Source: Planctobacterium marinum
Lineage (GTDB): Bacteria > Pseudomonadota > Gammaproteobacteria > Enterobacterales > Alteromonadaceae
Reading direction: 5' to 3'
Length of the DNA: 64,000 nucleotides
NCBI RefSeq assembly: GCF_020687805.1
Contig: NZ_JAJEWQ010000004.1
Span: 186,001 to 250,000, forward strand
Positions 55,319-64,000 of the stretch are shown piece after piece. The translations under genes were made by a program, and so were the position numbers. Numbering within the stretch: position 1 is the stretch's first letter; the number at the start of each line of letters is the position of its first letter. The notes under the pieces were generated by a model that saw only the letters and a list, made by a program, of their open reading frames with translations, was not told where the DNA came from and searched no databases.

Positions 55319-55395
55319 TGTATTTGACTTGCCCAATTGTGGGCAGCACACACAACCAGAACAACAAAAAAGATAAGAAGAACAAGAGGCTGAAA

Positions 55396-55650
55396 ATGGC
55401 TAAGGGACAATCACTACAAGACCCGTTTTTGAACGCTTTGCGTCGCGAACGTGTTCCCGTGTCGATATATCTTGTAAATGGCATCAAGCTGCAGGGACAA
55501 ATTGAGTCCTTCGATCAATTCGTCATTTTGTTAAAAAATACGGTAAGCCAGATGGTTTACAAGCATGCAATTTCTACTGTCGTACCGGCCAGAGCGATTC
55601 CAATGGTTGCGAACGATCAAGGAGATGGAGATAATATTCAGTCTGAATAA
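55396..55650 (+). CDS. hfq: RNA chaperone Hfq
   Basis: Hexameric Sm-like protein that pairs small RNAs with mRNAs. It has 84 residues from ATG 55396 ([20 protein letters not shown]). The Sm1 motif [20 protein letters not shown] and the Sm2 motif [12 protein letters not shown] are both present, and the short acidic tail (GDGDNIQSE) follows. It lies between miaA and hflX as in most gammaproteobacteria. Confidence 0.98.
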   Translation: MAKGQSLQDPFLNALRRERVPVSIYLVNGIKLQGQIESFDQFVILLKNTVSQMVYKHAISTVVPARAIPMVANDQGDGDNIQSE

Positions 55651-55673
55651 TTACCCAATCAAGGAAATGAAGC

Positions 55674-56960
55674 TTGTTTGACCGTTATGAAGCTGGTGAA
55701 CAGGCTGTATTAGTACATATATACTTCTCCGATGAACAGAGCAAAGAAGATTTGCAGGAATTGCAAATGCTGGTGTCATCGGCAGGTGTCAATGCAGTTG
55801 ATATAGTCACGGGGTCTCGTCAAAATCCGGCCCCAAAATATTTCGTGGGCAGCGGTAAAGCGGAAGAGATCGCTAACGCCGTACGCGCCAATGATGCTGA
55901 TGTGGTGATCTTTAACCACAGTCTTTCCCCTTCCCAGGAACGCAATCTGGAGCAACTCTGTAAGTGCCGGGTGCTGGACCGTACCAGTCTGATCCTGGAT
56001 ATTTTTGCGCAACGGGCCAGAACTCACGAGGGTAAGTTGCAGGTAGAGCTTGCTCAGCTTAAACATATTTCCACCCGCCTGATTCGGGGCTGGACGCACC
56101 TTGAGCGCCAAAAAGGCGGTATTGGTTTGCGCGGTCCGGGTGAAACTCAGCTAGAAACTGACCGGCGGTTACTGCGGGAACGCATCAAAAGCATATTGAA
56201 GCGTCTGGCGAAAGTACAAAAGCAGCGGGAGCAAGGTCGACGTTCACGGGAACGCGCCGAATTACCCACTGTATCGCTGGTGGGCTATACCAACGCAGGT
56301 AAATCTACGCTGTTTAATACCATTACAGAGTCCGGGGTATATGCCGCTGACCAGTTGTTCGCCACCCTGGATCCCACCCTCAGAAAAATTCAGTTACAAG
56401 ATGTGGGTGCGGCAATATTGGCTGATACGGTAGGCTTTATTCGTCATCTGCCGCACGATCTGGTGGCCGCATTTAAGGCGACGTTGCAGGAAACACAGTC
56501 GGCGGATTTATTACTGCACGTTGTCGATTATTCCGATGAACGTTTCAGAGAAAACACCGACCAGGTAAATGCGGTTTTGAACGAAATTGAAGCCAATGAC
56601 GTACCACAGTTGATAATTTGCAATAAAATAGACCGGATGGAGGGGATTGAGCCCCGAATAGACCGGGATGACGAAGGGCGACCAATCCGCGTCTGGTTGT
56701 CGGCACAACAAGGGCTGGGGATTGATTTATTACTAAATGCCCTCACTGAGTGTTTATCAGAAAAGATGGTGCAATATCGGCTTCGGGTGCCGCCGGCTTT
56801 AGGCCGCTTAAAAGGCGCTTTATATGCGATGAATTGTATATCAGCGGAAGAATACGCCGACGACGGAGACTGGCTTGTGGATATCCGCATGCCAGCCAAA
56901 GACTGGCATCGGTTAGCTAAGCGCTTCGATGCGGATATTAATACCATTATCGAGCATTAA
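55674..56960 (+). CDS. hflX: ribosome-associated GTPase HflX
   Basis: GTPase that rescues or splits stalled ribosomes, especially under heat stress. It has 428 residues. The start is TTG at 55674 (MFDRYEAGEQAVLVHIYFS), with AAGGA eight bases upstream; it matches the family's N terminus. An N-terminal ND1 domain and the RGPGETQLETDRR linker precede the G domain: G1 GYTNAGKST, G3 DTVGFI, and G4 NKID. A C-terminal domain follows. Confidence 0.97.
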   Translation: MFDRYEAGEQAVLVHIYFSDEQSKEDLQELQMLVSSAGVNAVDIVTGSRQNPAPKYFVGSGKAEEIANAVRANDADVVIFNHSLSPSQERNLEQLCKCRVLDRTSLILDIFAQRARTHEGKLQVELAQLKHISTRLIRGWTHLERQKGGIGLRGPGETQLETDRRLLRERIKSILKRLAKVQKQREQGRRSRERAELPTVSLVGYTNAGKSTLFNTITESGVYAADQLFATLDPTLRKIQLQDVGAAILADTVGFIRHLPHDLVAAFKATLQETQSADLLLHVVDYSDERFRENTDQVNAVLNEIEANDVPQLIICNKIDRMEGIEPRIDRDDEGRPIRVWLSAQQGLGIDLLLNALTECLSEKMVQYRLRVPPALGRLKGALYAMNCISAEEYADDGDWLVDIRMPAKDWHRLAKRFDADINTIIEH

Positions 56961-57050
56961 GATTACATTGGATCAGTGCTGGTAGTTTTTTGGAACTTCC
57001 AGTAAGTTACGTATCCAAATCATGAATTTTGATTAATTGTGGAGAACAAC

Positions 57051-58208
57051 ATGGCCTGGAATGAGCCGGGTGGGAACAACAATGATCCCTGGAAAAATCG
57101 TAAAAACAACGATCAGGGCCCACCAGATTTAGACGATATTTTTAAAAATATTTTTAAAAAATTTGGTGGTTCTAAAGGAGGTTCAGGCAATGGACCTTCC
57201 TTTGGAAAAGGCCTGAGTGGCTTGGGGGCCGGTGTGATAATCGGTGTTCTGGTGGCCATCTGGGTGGTCAGTGGTTTTTACACCGTAAAAGAAGCTGAGC
57301 GCGGCGTTGTGTTGCGTTTTGGCCAGTTCCACTCATTGGTGGAGCCGGGCCTGCAGTGGCGTCCGACATTTGTTGACGAGGTGATCCCGGTTGATGTGCA
57401 AACCATTCGCTATATTCCGGCGTCCGGCTTCATTCTGACAGAAGACGAAAACGTGGTCAGAGTCGAAATGGAAGTACAGTATCGGGTTGTTGAACCCTAT
57501 CAGTATACTTTCGCGGTAACTGAACCTGATGAGAGCTTACTGCAGGCGCTGGACGCATCCTTGCGTTATGTGGTGGGGCATTCACGAATGGATGACGTAC
57601 TAACCAGCGGCCGTGAAGTGGTTCGCCAACAAGTCTGGGAAGAACTGGAAAGTGTGATCAACCCTTACAACATGGGGATCGCCATCACAGACGTTAACTT
57701 TAAAGATGCCAGACCACCAGAGGAAGTTAAAGCGGCCTTTGATGACGCGATTGCGGCTCAGGAGGATGAACAACGCTTTATCCGTGAAGCTGAAGCCTAT
57801 GCCAGAGAAATCGAGCCTCGCGCCCGTGGCCAGGTGCGCAGAATGGAAGAAGAAGCACAGGCCTATAAAGAGCGTGTTATTCTGGAATCCCGTGGTGAAG
57901 TGGCCCGCTTTGAAGAGTTGCTGCCCCAATACGCTGCGGCACCGGAAGTAACCCGTCAGCGCCTGTATCTTGAAACGATGGAGCAGGTATACAGTAATAC
58001 CAGCAAAATTGTGGTGGATACGCAGGGCGGCGGAAACATGATGTATCTGCCTCTGGACAAAATTTTAGAAAGACAGCAAAACTCGCAAACCCCTGCCAGT
58101 CGTAGCACGATAGAAGGTTTACGTGATAACAATGATGCGTCTGGTACATCGACGAATACCGCGCCGAGTTCTTCTCGCGGTGATCGCTTTCGTTCAGGGA
58201 GAGGCTAA
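57051..58208 (+). CDS. hflK: FtsH modulator subunit HflK
   Basis: Inner-membrane SPFH-family protein that forms a cage with HflC around the FtsH protease and controls its access to membrane substrates. It has 385 residues from ATG 57051, which has GGAG seven bases upstream and the family N terminus MAWNEPGG; a GTG at 57039 is disfavoured. A Gly/Asn-rich cytoplasmic tail, one membrane helix (about 63-83, AGVIIGVLVAIWVVSGFYTV) and a large periplasmic SPFH domain with coiled coil follow. The C terminus is Ser/Thr/Arg-rich. Confidence 0.96.
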   Translation: MAWNEPGGNNNDPWKNRKNNDQGPPDLDDIFKNIFKKFGGSKGGSGNGPSFGKGLSGLGAGVIIGVLVAIWVVSGFYTVKEAERGVVLRFGQFHSLVEPGLQWRPTFVDEVIPVDVQTIRYIPASGFILTEDENVVRVEMEVQYRVVEPYQYTFAVTEPDESLLQALDASLRYVVGHSRMDDVLTSGREVVRQQVWEELESVINPYNMGIAITDVNFKDARPPEEVKAAFDDAIAAQEDEQRFIREAEAYAREIEPRARGQVRRMEEEAQAYKERVILESRGEVARFEELLPQYAAAPEVTRQRLYLETMEQVYSNTSKIVVDTQGGGNMMYLPLDKILERQQNSQTPASRSTIEGLRDNNDASGTSTNTAPSSSRGDRFRSGRG

Positions 58209-58211
58209 GCT

Positions 58212-59090
58212 ATGAAAAACTTAACATTGATTATTGCTGTGATTATTGCCTTCTTGGGTTTTAATTCACTCTTTGTGGTGCAGGAAGGTACACGTGGTAT
58301 CGTAATCCAGTTTGGTAAAGTCAAACGGGATGCCGATACGAATGAAACCACCGTATTTGCACCTGGTTTACACTTTAAAGTGCCTTTCTTTGACAGAGTC
58401 AAAATACTGGACGCGCGGGTGCAGACGTTAGACGATTCACCGGGTCGTTTCGTGACATCTGAAAAGAAAGACCTGATCGTGGATTTGTACGTTAAGTGGC
58501 GTATCAGCGATTTTGCCAAGTACTACCTGGCAACACGTGGCGGTATCAAAGAACAGGCGGAAGCGCTGTTAAAGCAAAAGGTAAACAACGGCTTGCGTAC
58601 CGAGTTTGGTACACGCACCATTTCACAGATTGTTTCTGGTGAACGTTCTGAACTGATGGACGAAGCATTAAAGCAATCCTCGCAAAGCTCTGACGAATTG
58701 GGAATTGAAATCGTTGACGTGCGGGTTAAGCAGATTAACCTGCCACTGGAAGTCAGTAATTCAATCTTTGACCGGATGCGTGCCGAGCGTACTGCGGTGG
58801 CCAAAGAGCATCGCTCTGAAGGTCAGGAACAGGCAGAAATCATTCGCGCCGATATCGACCGCAGAGTCACTGTTATGTTGGCTGATGCAGAGCGTAACGC
58901 CAGACAACTGCGTGGTGAAGGTGATGCCACTGCTGCCAAAATCTATGCAGATGCCTACAATAAGAGCCCTGAGTTTTATGCGTTCTTAAGAAGTATGGAT
59001 GCTTACCGCAACAGCTTTAACAGCAAACAAGACGTATTGGTAGTAGAGCCCAACAACGACTTTTTCAAATACATGAAAAAGCAAAACTAA
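58212..59090 (+). CDS. hflC: FtsH modulator subunit HflC
   Basis: Partner of HflK in the FtsH-regulating complex. It has 292 residues: an N-terminal membrane helix (about 3-20, NLTLIIAVIIAFLGFNSLFV) and a periplasmic SPFH domain with GLHFKVPFFDRVKILDARVQ. A coiled-coil region follows, ending YAFLRSMDAYRNSF. It begins 3 bp after hflK, so the two are coexpressed, and a terminator follows. Confidence 0.96.
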   Translation: MKNLTLIIAVIIAFLGFNSLFVVQEGTRGIVIQFGKVKRDADTNETTVFAPGLHFKVPFFDRVKILDARVQTLDDSPGRFVTSEKKDLIVDLYVKWRISDFAKYYLATRGGIKEQAEALLKQKVNNGLRTEFGTRTISQIVSGERSELMDEALKQSSQSSDELGIEIVDVRVKQINLPLEVSNSIFDRMRAERTAVAKEHRSEGQEQAEIIRADIDRRVTVMLADAERNARQLRGEGDATAAKIYADAYNKSPEFYAFLRSMDAYRNSFNSKQDVLVVEPNNDFFKYMKKQN

Positions 59091-59118
59091 TCAGCATCGC
59101 GATTAGTGTTACATAAAA

Positions 59119-59141
59119 ACCCGCTTTTTAGCGGGTTTTTT
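59119..59141 (+). terminator. intrinsic terminator after hflC
   Basis: ACCCGC (59119-59124) pairs with GCGGGT (59131-59136), with flanking A and T runs; six T residues end it. Confidence 0.85.
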
Positions 59142-59211
59142 CATTGTCAGGCGCAGTAATCTTACGCGATTACTTGTATAGTTCCGCTCAAACGAGTTTA
59201 CGGAGACAGGC

Positions 59212-60378
59212 ATGTTAAAGCACCACTACACCCATTTTCTGAACGCCAATCAGGGTGTGCAGCACTATGCCTGTCACAGTCATCACTACTGGCCCGATGT
59301 CAGCCGTCAGGCCATGTTGGATTACTGGGATGACTCAGCACGGTTCGTCGATGATAAGTGGGGCTATTTTTTTGCTGAAAAAGTACCGCGCCTGCAGAGC
59401 CACATTGCCAAATTGCTCAACACCAATTTGCCTGAGCAATTGGTTTTTGCTCCCAATACGCATGAACTCCTGTTTCGGGTGATCAGTGGCATGGATTTGC
59501 AATCGGAGCTTACGATTGTTACCACCGACAGTGAATTCCACAGCTTTACCCGACAGGTAAATCGCCTCGATGAGTTTAATAATATCCACGTGATTAAGGT
59601 GCCGGTGCAGCCGGTGAAATCCTTTCAGTCACGATTTATGGATGCTATCGAATACAATGATCCTAATCTGGTGTTTTGCAGTCAGGTGTTTTTCAATTCG
59701 GGTCTGGTATTAAAGGATCTGGATGCTCTGGTGTCAGCGGTAAAAAATCCCGATACCCTGATTATGATCGACGGTTATCACGCGTTTTGTGCGTTACCGG
59801 TAGACATTGAAAAGCATCGAAATCGCATTTTTTACCTTGCCGGAGGCTATAAGTACGCGCAGGGAGGCGAAGGTGTTTGTTTTATGCATGTGCCCAAAGG
59901 CTACCTGAATCGGCCTCTGTACACCGGCTGGTATGCTGAATTTGGTGAGTTACAAAAATTTAAGTCCCGCAAGGTAGACTATGCCACCAATGGTTTCCAT
60001 TATGCGGGCTCTACCATGGATTATTCAGGTATTTACCGACAACTGGCCGTATTCGATCTGTGGCAAAAGGAAAAGGTTACCGTAGCGGTTATTCATCAGC
60101 ATGTGCAGCAATTACAGCAGGCATTTTTAAACCATGTTTTTGGTCTTAAGCAATCAGTTCTTACCGAATCACGCTTGATGATGGTAAATCCAGAAAACCA
60201 CGGGCACTTTTTGACCTTTGAACTGCCGGACGCCAGTATCACCGCAACTTTGCACGATTATCTGAAAGCCCACAAGATTGAAACCGACTATCGGGGCAAC
60301 CGGTTGCGGTTTGGGTTTGCCCCTTATCATGCTATTGCAGATATTGATTTAAGTTGTCTGGAAAACTACGGTGGATAG
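59212..60378 (+). CDS. class V aminotransferase-fold PLP enzyme (kynureninase-like)
   Basis: This encodes 388 residues. The fold type I PLP enzyme pattern is visible: the PLP aspartate in MIDGYHAFCALP near 185-196 and the Schiff-base lysine in LAGGYKYAQGGEG near 206-218. The N terminus HYACHSHHYWPDVSRQAM resembles kynureninase and cysteine desulfurase-like proteins. The substrate is not clear: it could be a kynureninase-type hydrolase or an aminotransferase. It overlaps the next small gene by 8 bp and starts a transcription unit after the hflC terminator. Confidence 0.75.
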   Translation: MLKHHYTHFLNANQGVQHYACHSHHYWPDVSRQAMLDYWDDSARFVDDKWGYFFAEKVPRLQSHIAKLLNTNLPEQLVFAPNTHELLFRVISGMDLQSELTIVTTDSEFHSFTRQVNRLDEFNNIHVIKVPVQPVKSFQSRFMDAIEYNDPNLVFCSQVFFNSGLVLKDLDALVSAVKNPDTLIMIDGYHAFCALPVDIEKHRNRIFYLAGGYKYAQGGEGVCFMHVPKGYLNRPLYTGWYAEFGELQKFKSRKVDYATNGFHYAGSTMDYSGIYRQLAVFDLWQKEKVTVAVIHQHVQQLQQAFLNHVFGLKQSVLTESRLMMVNPENHGHFLTFELPDASITATLHDYLKAHKIETDYRGNRLRFGFAPYHAIADIDLSCLENYGG

Positions 60379-60556
60379 TCTCTGGCTGGCATTGGCGCTG
60401 TTGTTGATTCTGGAAGGGGTTGGGCCCCTGCTTTTCCCCAATCGCTGGCAAAAATATTTGCACAGCCTGTCTCAGCTGCCGGCTGCTCAGTTGCAAAAAG
60501 TCGGGGCTGCAATGGTGCTGGGTGGCGCTATCCTGCTGTGGTTATTACTGGTTTAG
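60371..60556 (+). CDS. DUF2065 small membrane protein (YjeT-like)
   Basis: This encodes 61 residues with GTG start at 60371. Two hydrophobic helices (LWLALALLLILEGVGPLLFP and AAMVLGGAILLWLLLV) and the motif EGVGPLLFPNRW match YjeT. The function is unknown. Placement between hflC and purA is the same as in E. coli. Confidence 0.88.
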   Translation: MDSLWLALALLLILEGVGPLLFPNRWQKYLHSLSQLPAAQLQKVGAAMVLGGAILLWLLLV

Positions 60557-60646
60557 GAATAACCGTGCCAAATAATGCCATTTTCCGCTTTTTTTGGGAC
60601 AAAAAAGGTGAATCAGGGCACTCAACTTGGTAGAATCCCCGCTTAA

Positions 60647-61966
<1,320 letters not shown>

Positions 61967-61973
61967 TTAAAAA

Positions 61974-61995
61974 AGCCGCTTGTTAGCGGCTTTTT
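61974..61995 (+). terminator. intrinsic terminator after purA
   Basis: AGCCGCT (61974-61980) and AGCGGCT (61985-61991) form a 7-bp stem with a TGTT loop and five T residues. Confidence 0.85.
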
Positions 61996-62023
61996 GCTCT
62001 AAGTTGGTTTTTCAGGAGCTACG

Positions 62024-63409
62024 ATGGACGCGAAAACGTTAAATACCATTCCCGATATAGTAAATCGCCTGCGCAATACCTATGCCACAGGTAAGACACG
62101 CTCGTTGCAATGGCGTATTCAGCAACTGCAGCAAGTGAAGAAGATGACACTGGATAACGAAGATAAAATTCGTGACGCCTTACTGGCCGATCTGGGCAAG
62201 TGTCAGCTTGAAGCCTGGAGTGCTGAAATTTCCTATATTGCTACGGAAGTGGACCATACCATTAAGCACCTGAAAAAATGGATGAAACCGCGCAAAGTCA
62301 AAACGCCCTTAGTGGCTATGCCCGGTAAGAGCTACATTCAACCAGAACCTCTGGGTGTGGCTTTGATTATTGGTGCCTGGAATTATCCCTGGCAACTGGT
62401 AATTGCCCCTTATGTCGCTGCGCTGTCTGCCGGTAACTGTGCCATTTTAAAGCCTTCTGAATTGGCAGCGAATACGTCAAAGCTCATGGCGGAACTGGTA
62501 CCCAGATATCTGGACGGCGACGCAGTAGCGGTGGTCGAAGGGGGGGTAGAAGAATCTACAGCGCTGTTGCAACAGCGCTTTGATCACATCCTGTATACTG
62601 GTGGCGAAGCTGTCGGTAAAGTGGTTATGCGAGCGGCGGCTGAGCATCTCACACCGGTGACGTTAGAGCTGGGAGGAAAAAGTCCCTGCATCGTGGATAA
62701 AAGCGCCAATCTGGATGTATCTGTTGCCCGCATTGCCTGGTGTAAGTGGATGAATGCCGGGCAAACCTGTGTCGCACCTGATTATGTGCTTGTGGATGAG
62801 AGTGTAAAAGAGACGTTTATCGCTAAGTTGCAGCAAAAAATGCAGGAATTTTATGGCGAAGATGCCAGTAAAAGTGCTGATTATGCGCGTATAATCAATC
62901 AGCGTCACTGGTCCAGGATCATGGGCTTGCTGGATGGGCAGACGGTGTTGTCGGGCGGCGTAGGTGACCAGGAAAGTCGTTTTATTGCACCAACCCTGGT
63001 CGCTGAACCGGATCCGGAGTCACCGCTCATGCAGCAGGAAATTTTTGGTCCGATCCTACCCATTTTGACTTATCGCAAGCTCGATGAAGCCGTGCATTTT
63101 ATCAATCAGCGGCCTAAACCTCTGGCCATGTACATATTTAGTAAAGATAAATTCGTATCTCAAAGCGTACTGCAACAAACCAGTGCCGGTAGCGTTTGTG
63201 TGAATGACGGCATGATGTTTATGACCAACCAGGACCTGCCGTTTGGCGGAGTCGGTACCAGCGGCATGGGCAGTTATTGTGGTCAGGCGGGTTTTGACAC
63301 CTTCAGTCATTTAAAAGCGGTGATGGAGCGTAGCTTCGCCCTGGATGTAGATGTTCGTTATCCACCCTATAACGTTAAAAAGCTTAAAATGTTAAAAATG
63401 CTGTCCTGA
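62024..63409 (+). CDS. NAD(P)-dependent aldehyde dehydrogenase, class 3 type
   Basis: Oxidises aldehydes to acids. It has 461 residues, the short length of the ALDH3 group. Visible are the NAD-binding IIGAWNYPWQLVIAPYVAAL, the catalytic glutamate in LELGGKSPC, the nucleophile cysteine in NAGQTCVAPDYVL, and EIFGPILPI. The C-terminal RYPPYNVKKLKMLKML recalls membrane-associating ALDH3 enzymes. The natural substrate is probably a fatty or aromatic aldehyde. It is followed by a glyoxalase-fold gene after 17 bp. Confidence 0.92.
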   Translation: MDAKTLNTIPDIVNRLRNTYATGKTRSLQWRIQQLQQVKKMTLDNEDKIRDALLADLGKCQLEAWSAEISYIATEVDHTIKHLKKWMKPRKVKTPLVAMPGKSYIQPEPLGVALIIGAWNYPWQLVIAPYVAALSAGNCAILKPSELAANTSKLMAELVPRYLDGDAVAVVEGGVEESTALLQQRFDHILYTGGEAVGKVVMRAAAEHLTPVTLELGGKSPCIVDKSANLDVSVARIAWCKWMNAGQTCVAPDYVLVDESVKETFIAKLQQKMQEFYGEDASKSADYARIINQRHWSRIMGLLDGQTVLSGGVGDQESRFIAPTLVAEPDPESPLMQQEIFGPILPILTYRKLDEAVHFINQRPKPLAMYIFSKDKFVSQSVLQQTSAGSVCVNDGMMFMTNQDLPFGGVGTSGMGSYCGQAGFDTFSHLKAVMERSFALDVDVRYPPYNVKKLKMLKMLS

Positions 63410-63426
63410 GTAGTAAAGGTAAAACT

Positions 63427-63843
63427 ATGCTGAACCCGTTTCATCTTGCCATTCCTGTCCACGATTTAGAGGCCGCTGAGAGCTTCTATGGGGAGATTCT
63501 GGGCTGTGAAAAAGGACGCTCTTCCAGCAACTGGATAGACTGGAACTTTTGGGGCCACCAGTTGGTGACTCACTTAGACAGAAGTATGCAACTCAACGAA
63601 ACCATTAATCTGGTGGACGGCAAGGACATTGGCGTCCCGCATTTTGGATTAGTGCTGGATTGGGACGACTGGCAGGCACTGCAGACTCGCCTTAAGACTA
63701 AGCAGGTACCATTTGTTCTGGAACCCTACATCCGCTTTGCCGGAAAACCAGGCGAACAAGGCACTTTTTTTATTAAAGACCCCTCCGGCAATCGCCTGGA
63801 GTTTAAATCGTTTAAAGACCAGGCCTATTTGTTTGCCACTTAA
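63427..63843 (+). CDS. VOC (glyoxalase/dioxygenase-fold) family protein
   Basis: This encodes 138 residues. Two paired beta-alpha-beta-beta-beta modules are visible: FHLAIPVHDLEAAESFYGEILGC at the N terminus and HFGLVLDWDDWQALQTRL in the second half. FFIKDPSGNRLEFKSF near the C terminus carries the metal-ligand glutamate. The role could be a glyoxalase or an extradiol-type enzyme; the sequence does not decide. It follows the aldehyde dehydrogenase and may be cotranscribed. Confidence 0.85.
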   Translation: MLNPFHLAIPVHDLEAAESFYGEILGCEKGRSSSNWIDWNFWGHQLVTHLDRSMQLNETINLVDGKDIGVPHFGLVLDWDDWQALQTRLKTKQVPFVLEPYIRFAGKPGEQGTFFIKDPSGNRLEFKSFKDQAYLFAT

Positions 63844-63865
63844 TTATTTAACGAATTTGGCGCGA

Positions 63866-64000
63866 TTATTCGTACCAGGTTAAGCCTTTGTAGGGATTAT
63901 GTTTTAAAGAATCCAGGCGTTGTTGCAGATCACCACAGTGTATCTCTAACTTGTGGCCATCCGGGTCTAAAAAATATAGGGAGTCACCTTCGCTACTGTT
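63866..64000 (-). CDS. FosA-like glutathione transferase (fosfomycin resistance type), C-terminal part
   Basis: The last 44 codons of a minus-strand gene that continues beyond the right edge; the stop is TAA at 63868-63866. The readable end, SSEGDSLYFLDPDGHKLEIH followed by GDLQQRL and NPYKGLTWYE, closely matches the C terminus of FosA. FosA proteins are Mn/K-dependent VOC enzymes that add glutathione to fosfomycin. Related chromosomal VOC proteins of other function share this motif, so resistance is not certain. Confidence 0.65.
   Translation of the reverse strand, partial: NSSEGDSLYFLDPDGHKLEIHCGDLQQRLDSLKHNPYKGLTWYE

Overview
The window is a chromosomal segment of a gammaproteobacterium, most likely one of the Alteromonadales. 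This is inferred from gene order (queG/nnr-tsaE-amiB-mutL-miaA-hfq-hflXKC-purA, rsd/nudC-hemE, ilvGMEDA-comM-ilvY-ilvC) and protein character; no rRNA or other taxonomic marker is present. The host backbone (1-8855 and 37461-64000) is ordinary and densely packed. It holds branched-chain amino-acid synthesis with a Val/Ile/Leu-rich leader peptide and attenuator, ketol-acid reductoisomerase with its LysR regulator, rho, rsd, nudC, hemE, queosine and NAD(P)HX repair genes, the mutL-miaA-hfq-hflXKC block, purA, an aldehyde dehydrogenase and two glyoxalase-fold genes.

Between 8856 and 37455 the comM gene is split by a 28.6-kb Tn7-like transposon. The boundaries can be read to the base: 5-bp duplications GTACC at 8851-8855 and 37456-37460, 11-bp terminal inverted repeats (TGACA[C/G]TTACA), and further TGTAAT-type repeats inside each end. 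Removing the element and one duplication restores an intact 503-codon comM. The left side carries tnsA, tnsB, tnsC, tniQ/tnsD and a fifth small gene, the tni order I recall for Tn6022/AbaR-type islands, which also use comM as target.

The cargo is AT-richer than the host and consists of accessory modules: (1) an abortive-infection-like HEPN protein and a GNAT; (2) a probable RiPP cluster on the minus strand, with a 60-aa precursor ending in SYDRMHHRHNRS, a radical SAM/SPASM maturase fused to a HExxH domain, a UPF0489/arginase-fold enzyme, a GNAT and a guanidinoacetate-methyltransferase-like enzyme; (3) a UvrD-like helicase translationally coupled to a protein with TnsE-like features; (4) a two-gene pair recognised as GAPS6-like; (5) an IS66 remnant; (6) an HNH-nuclease gene followed by a clear integron attC site but no integrase; (7) a membrane-anchored helical-repeat protein, a secreted endonuclease I, a small helix-turn-helix-like protein and a CoiA-like protein.

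The RiPP cluster is the best candidate for an undescribed system. Its core is rich in Arg, His and Tyr, and the enzymes beside it are those expected to crosslink or hydroxylate residues, turn Arg into ornithine, acylate an amine and methylate a guanidino or amino group. A second theme is DNA uptake: the element destroys comM and carries a secreted DNase and a CoiA-like protein, so it may suppress natural transformation of its host.
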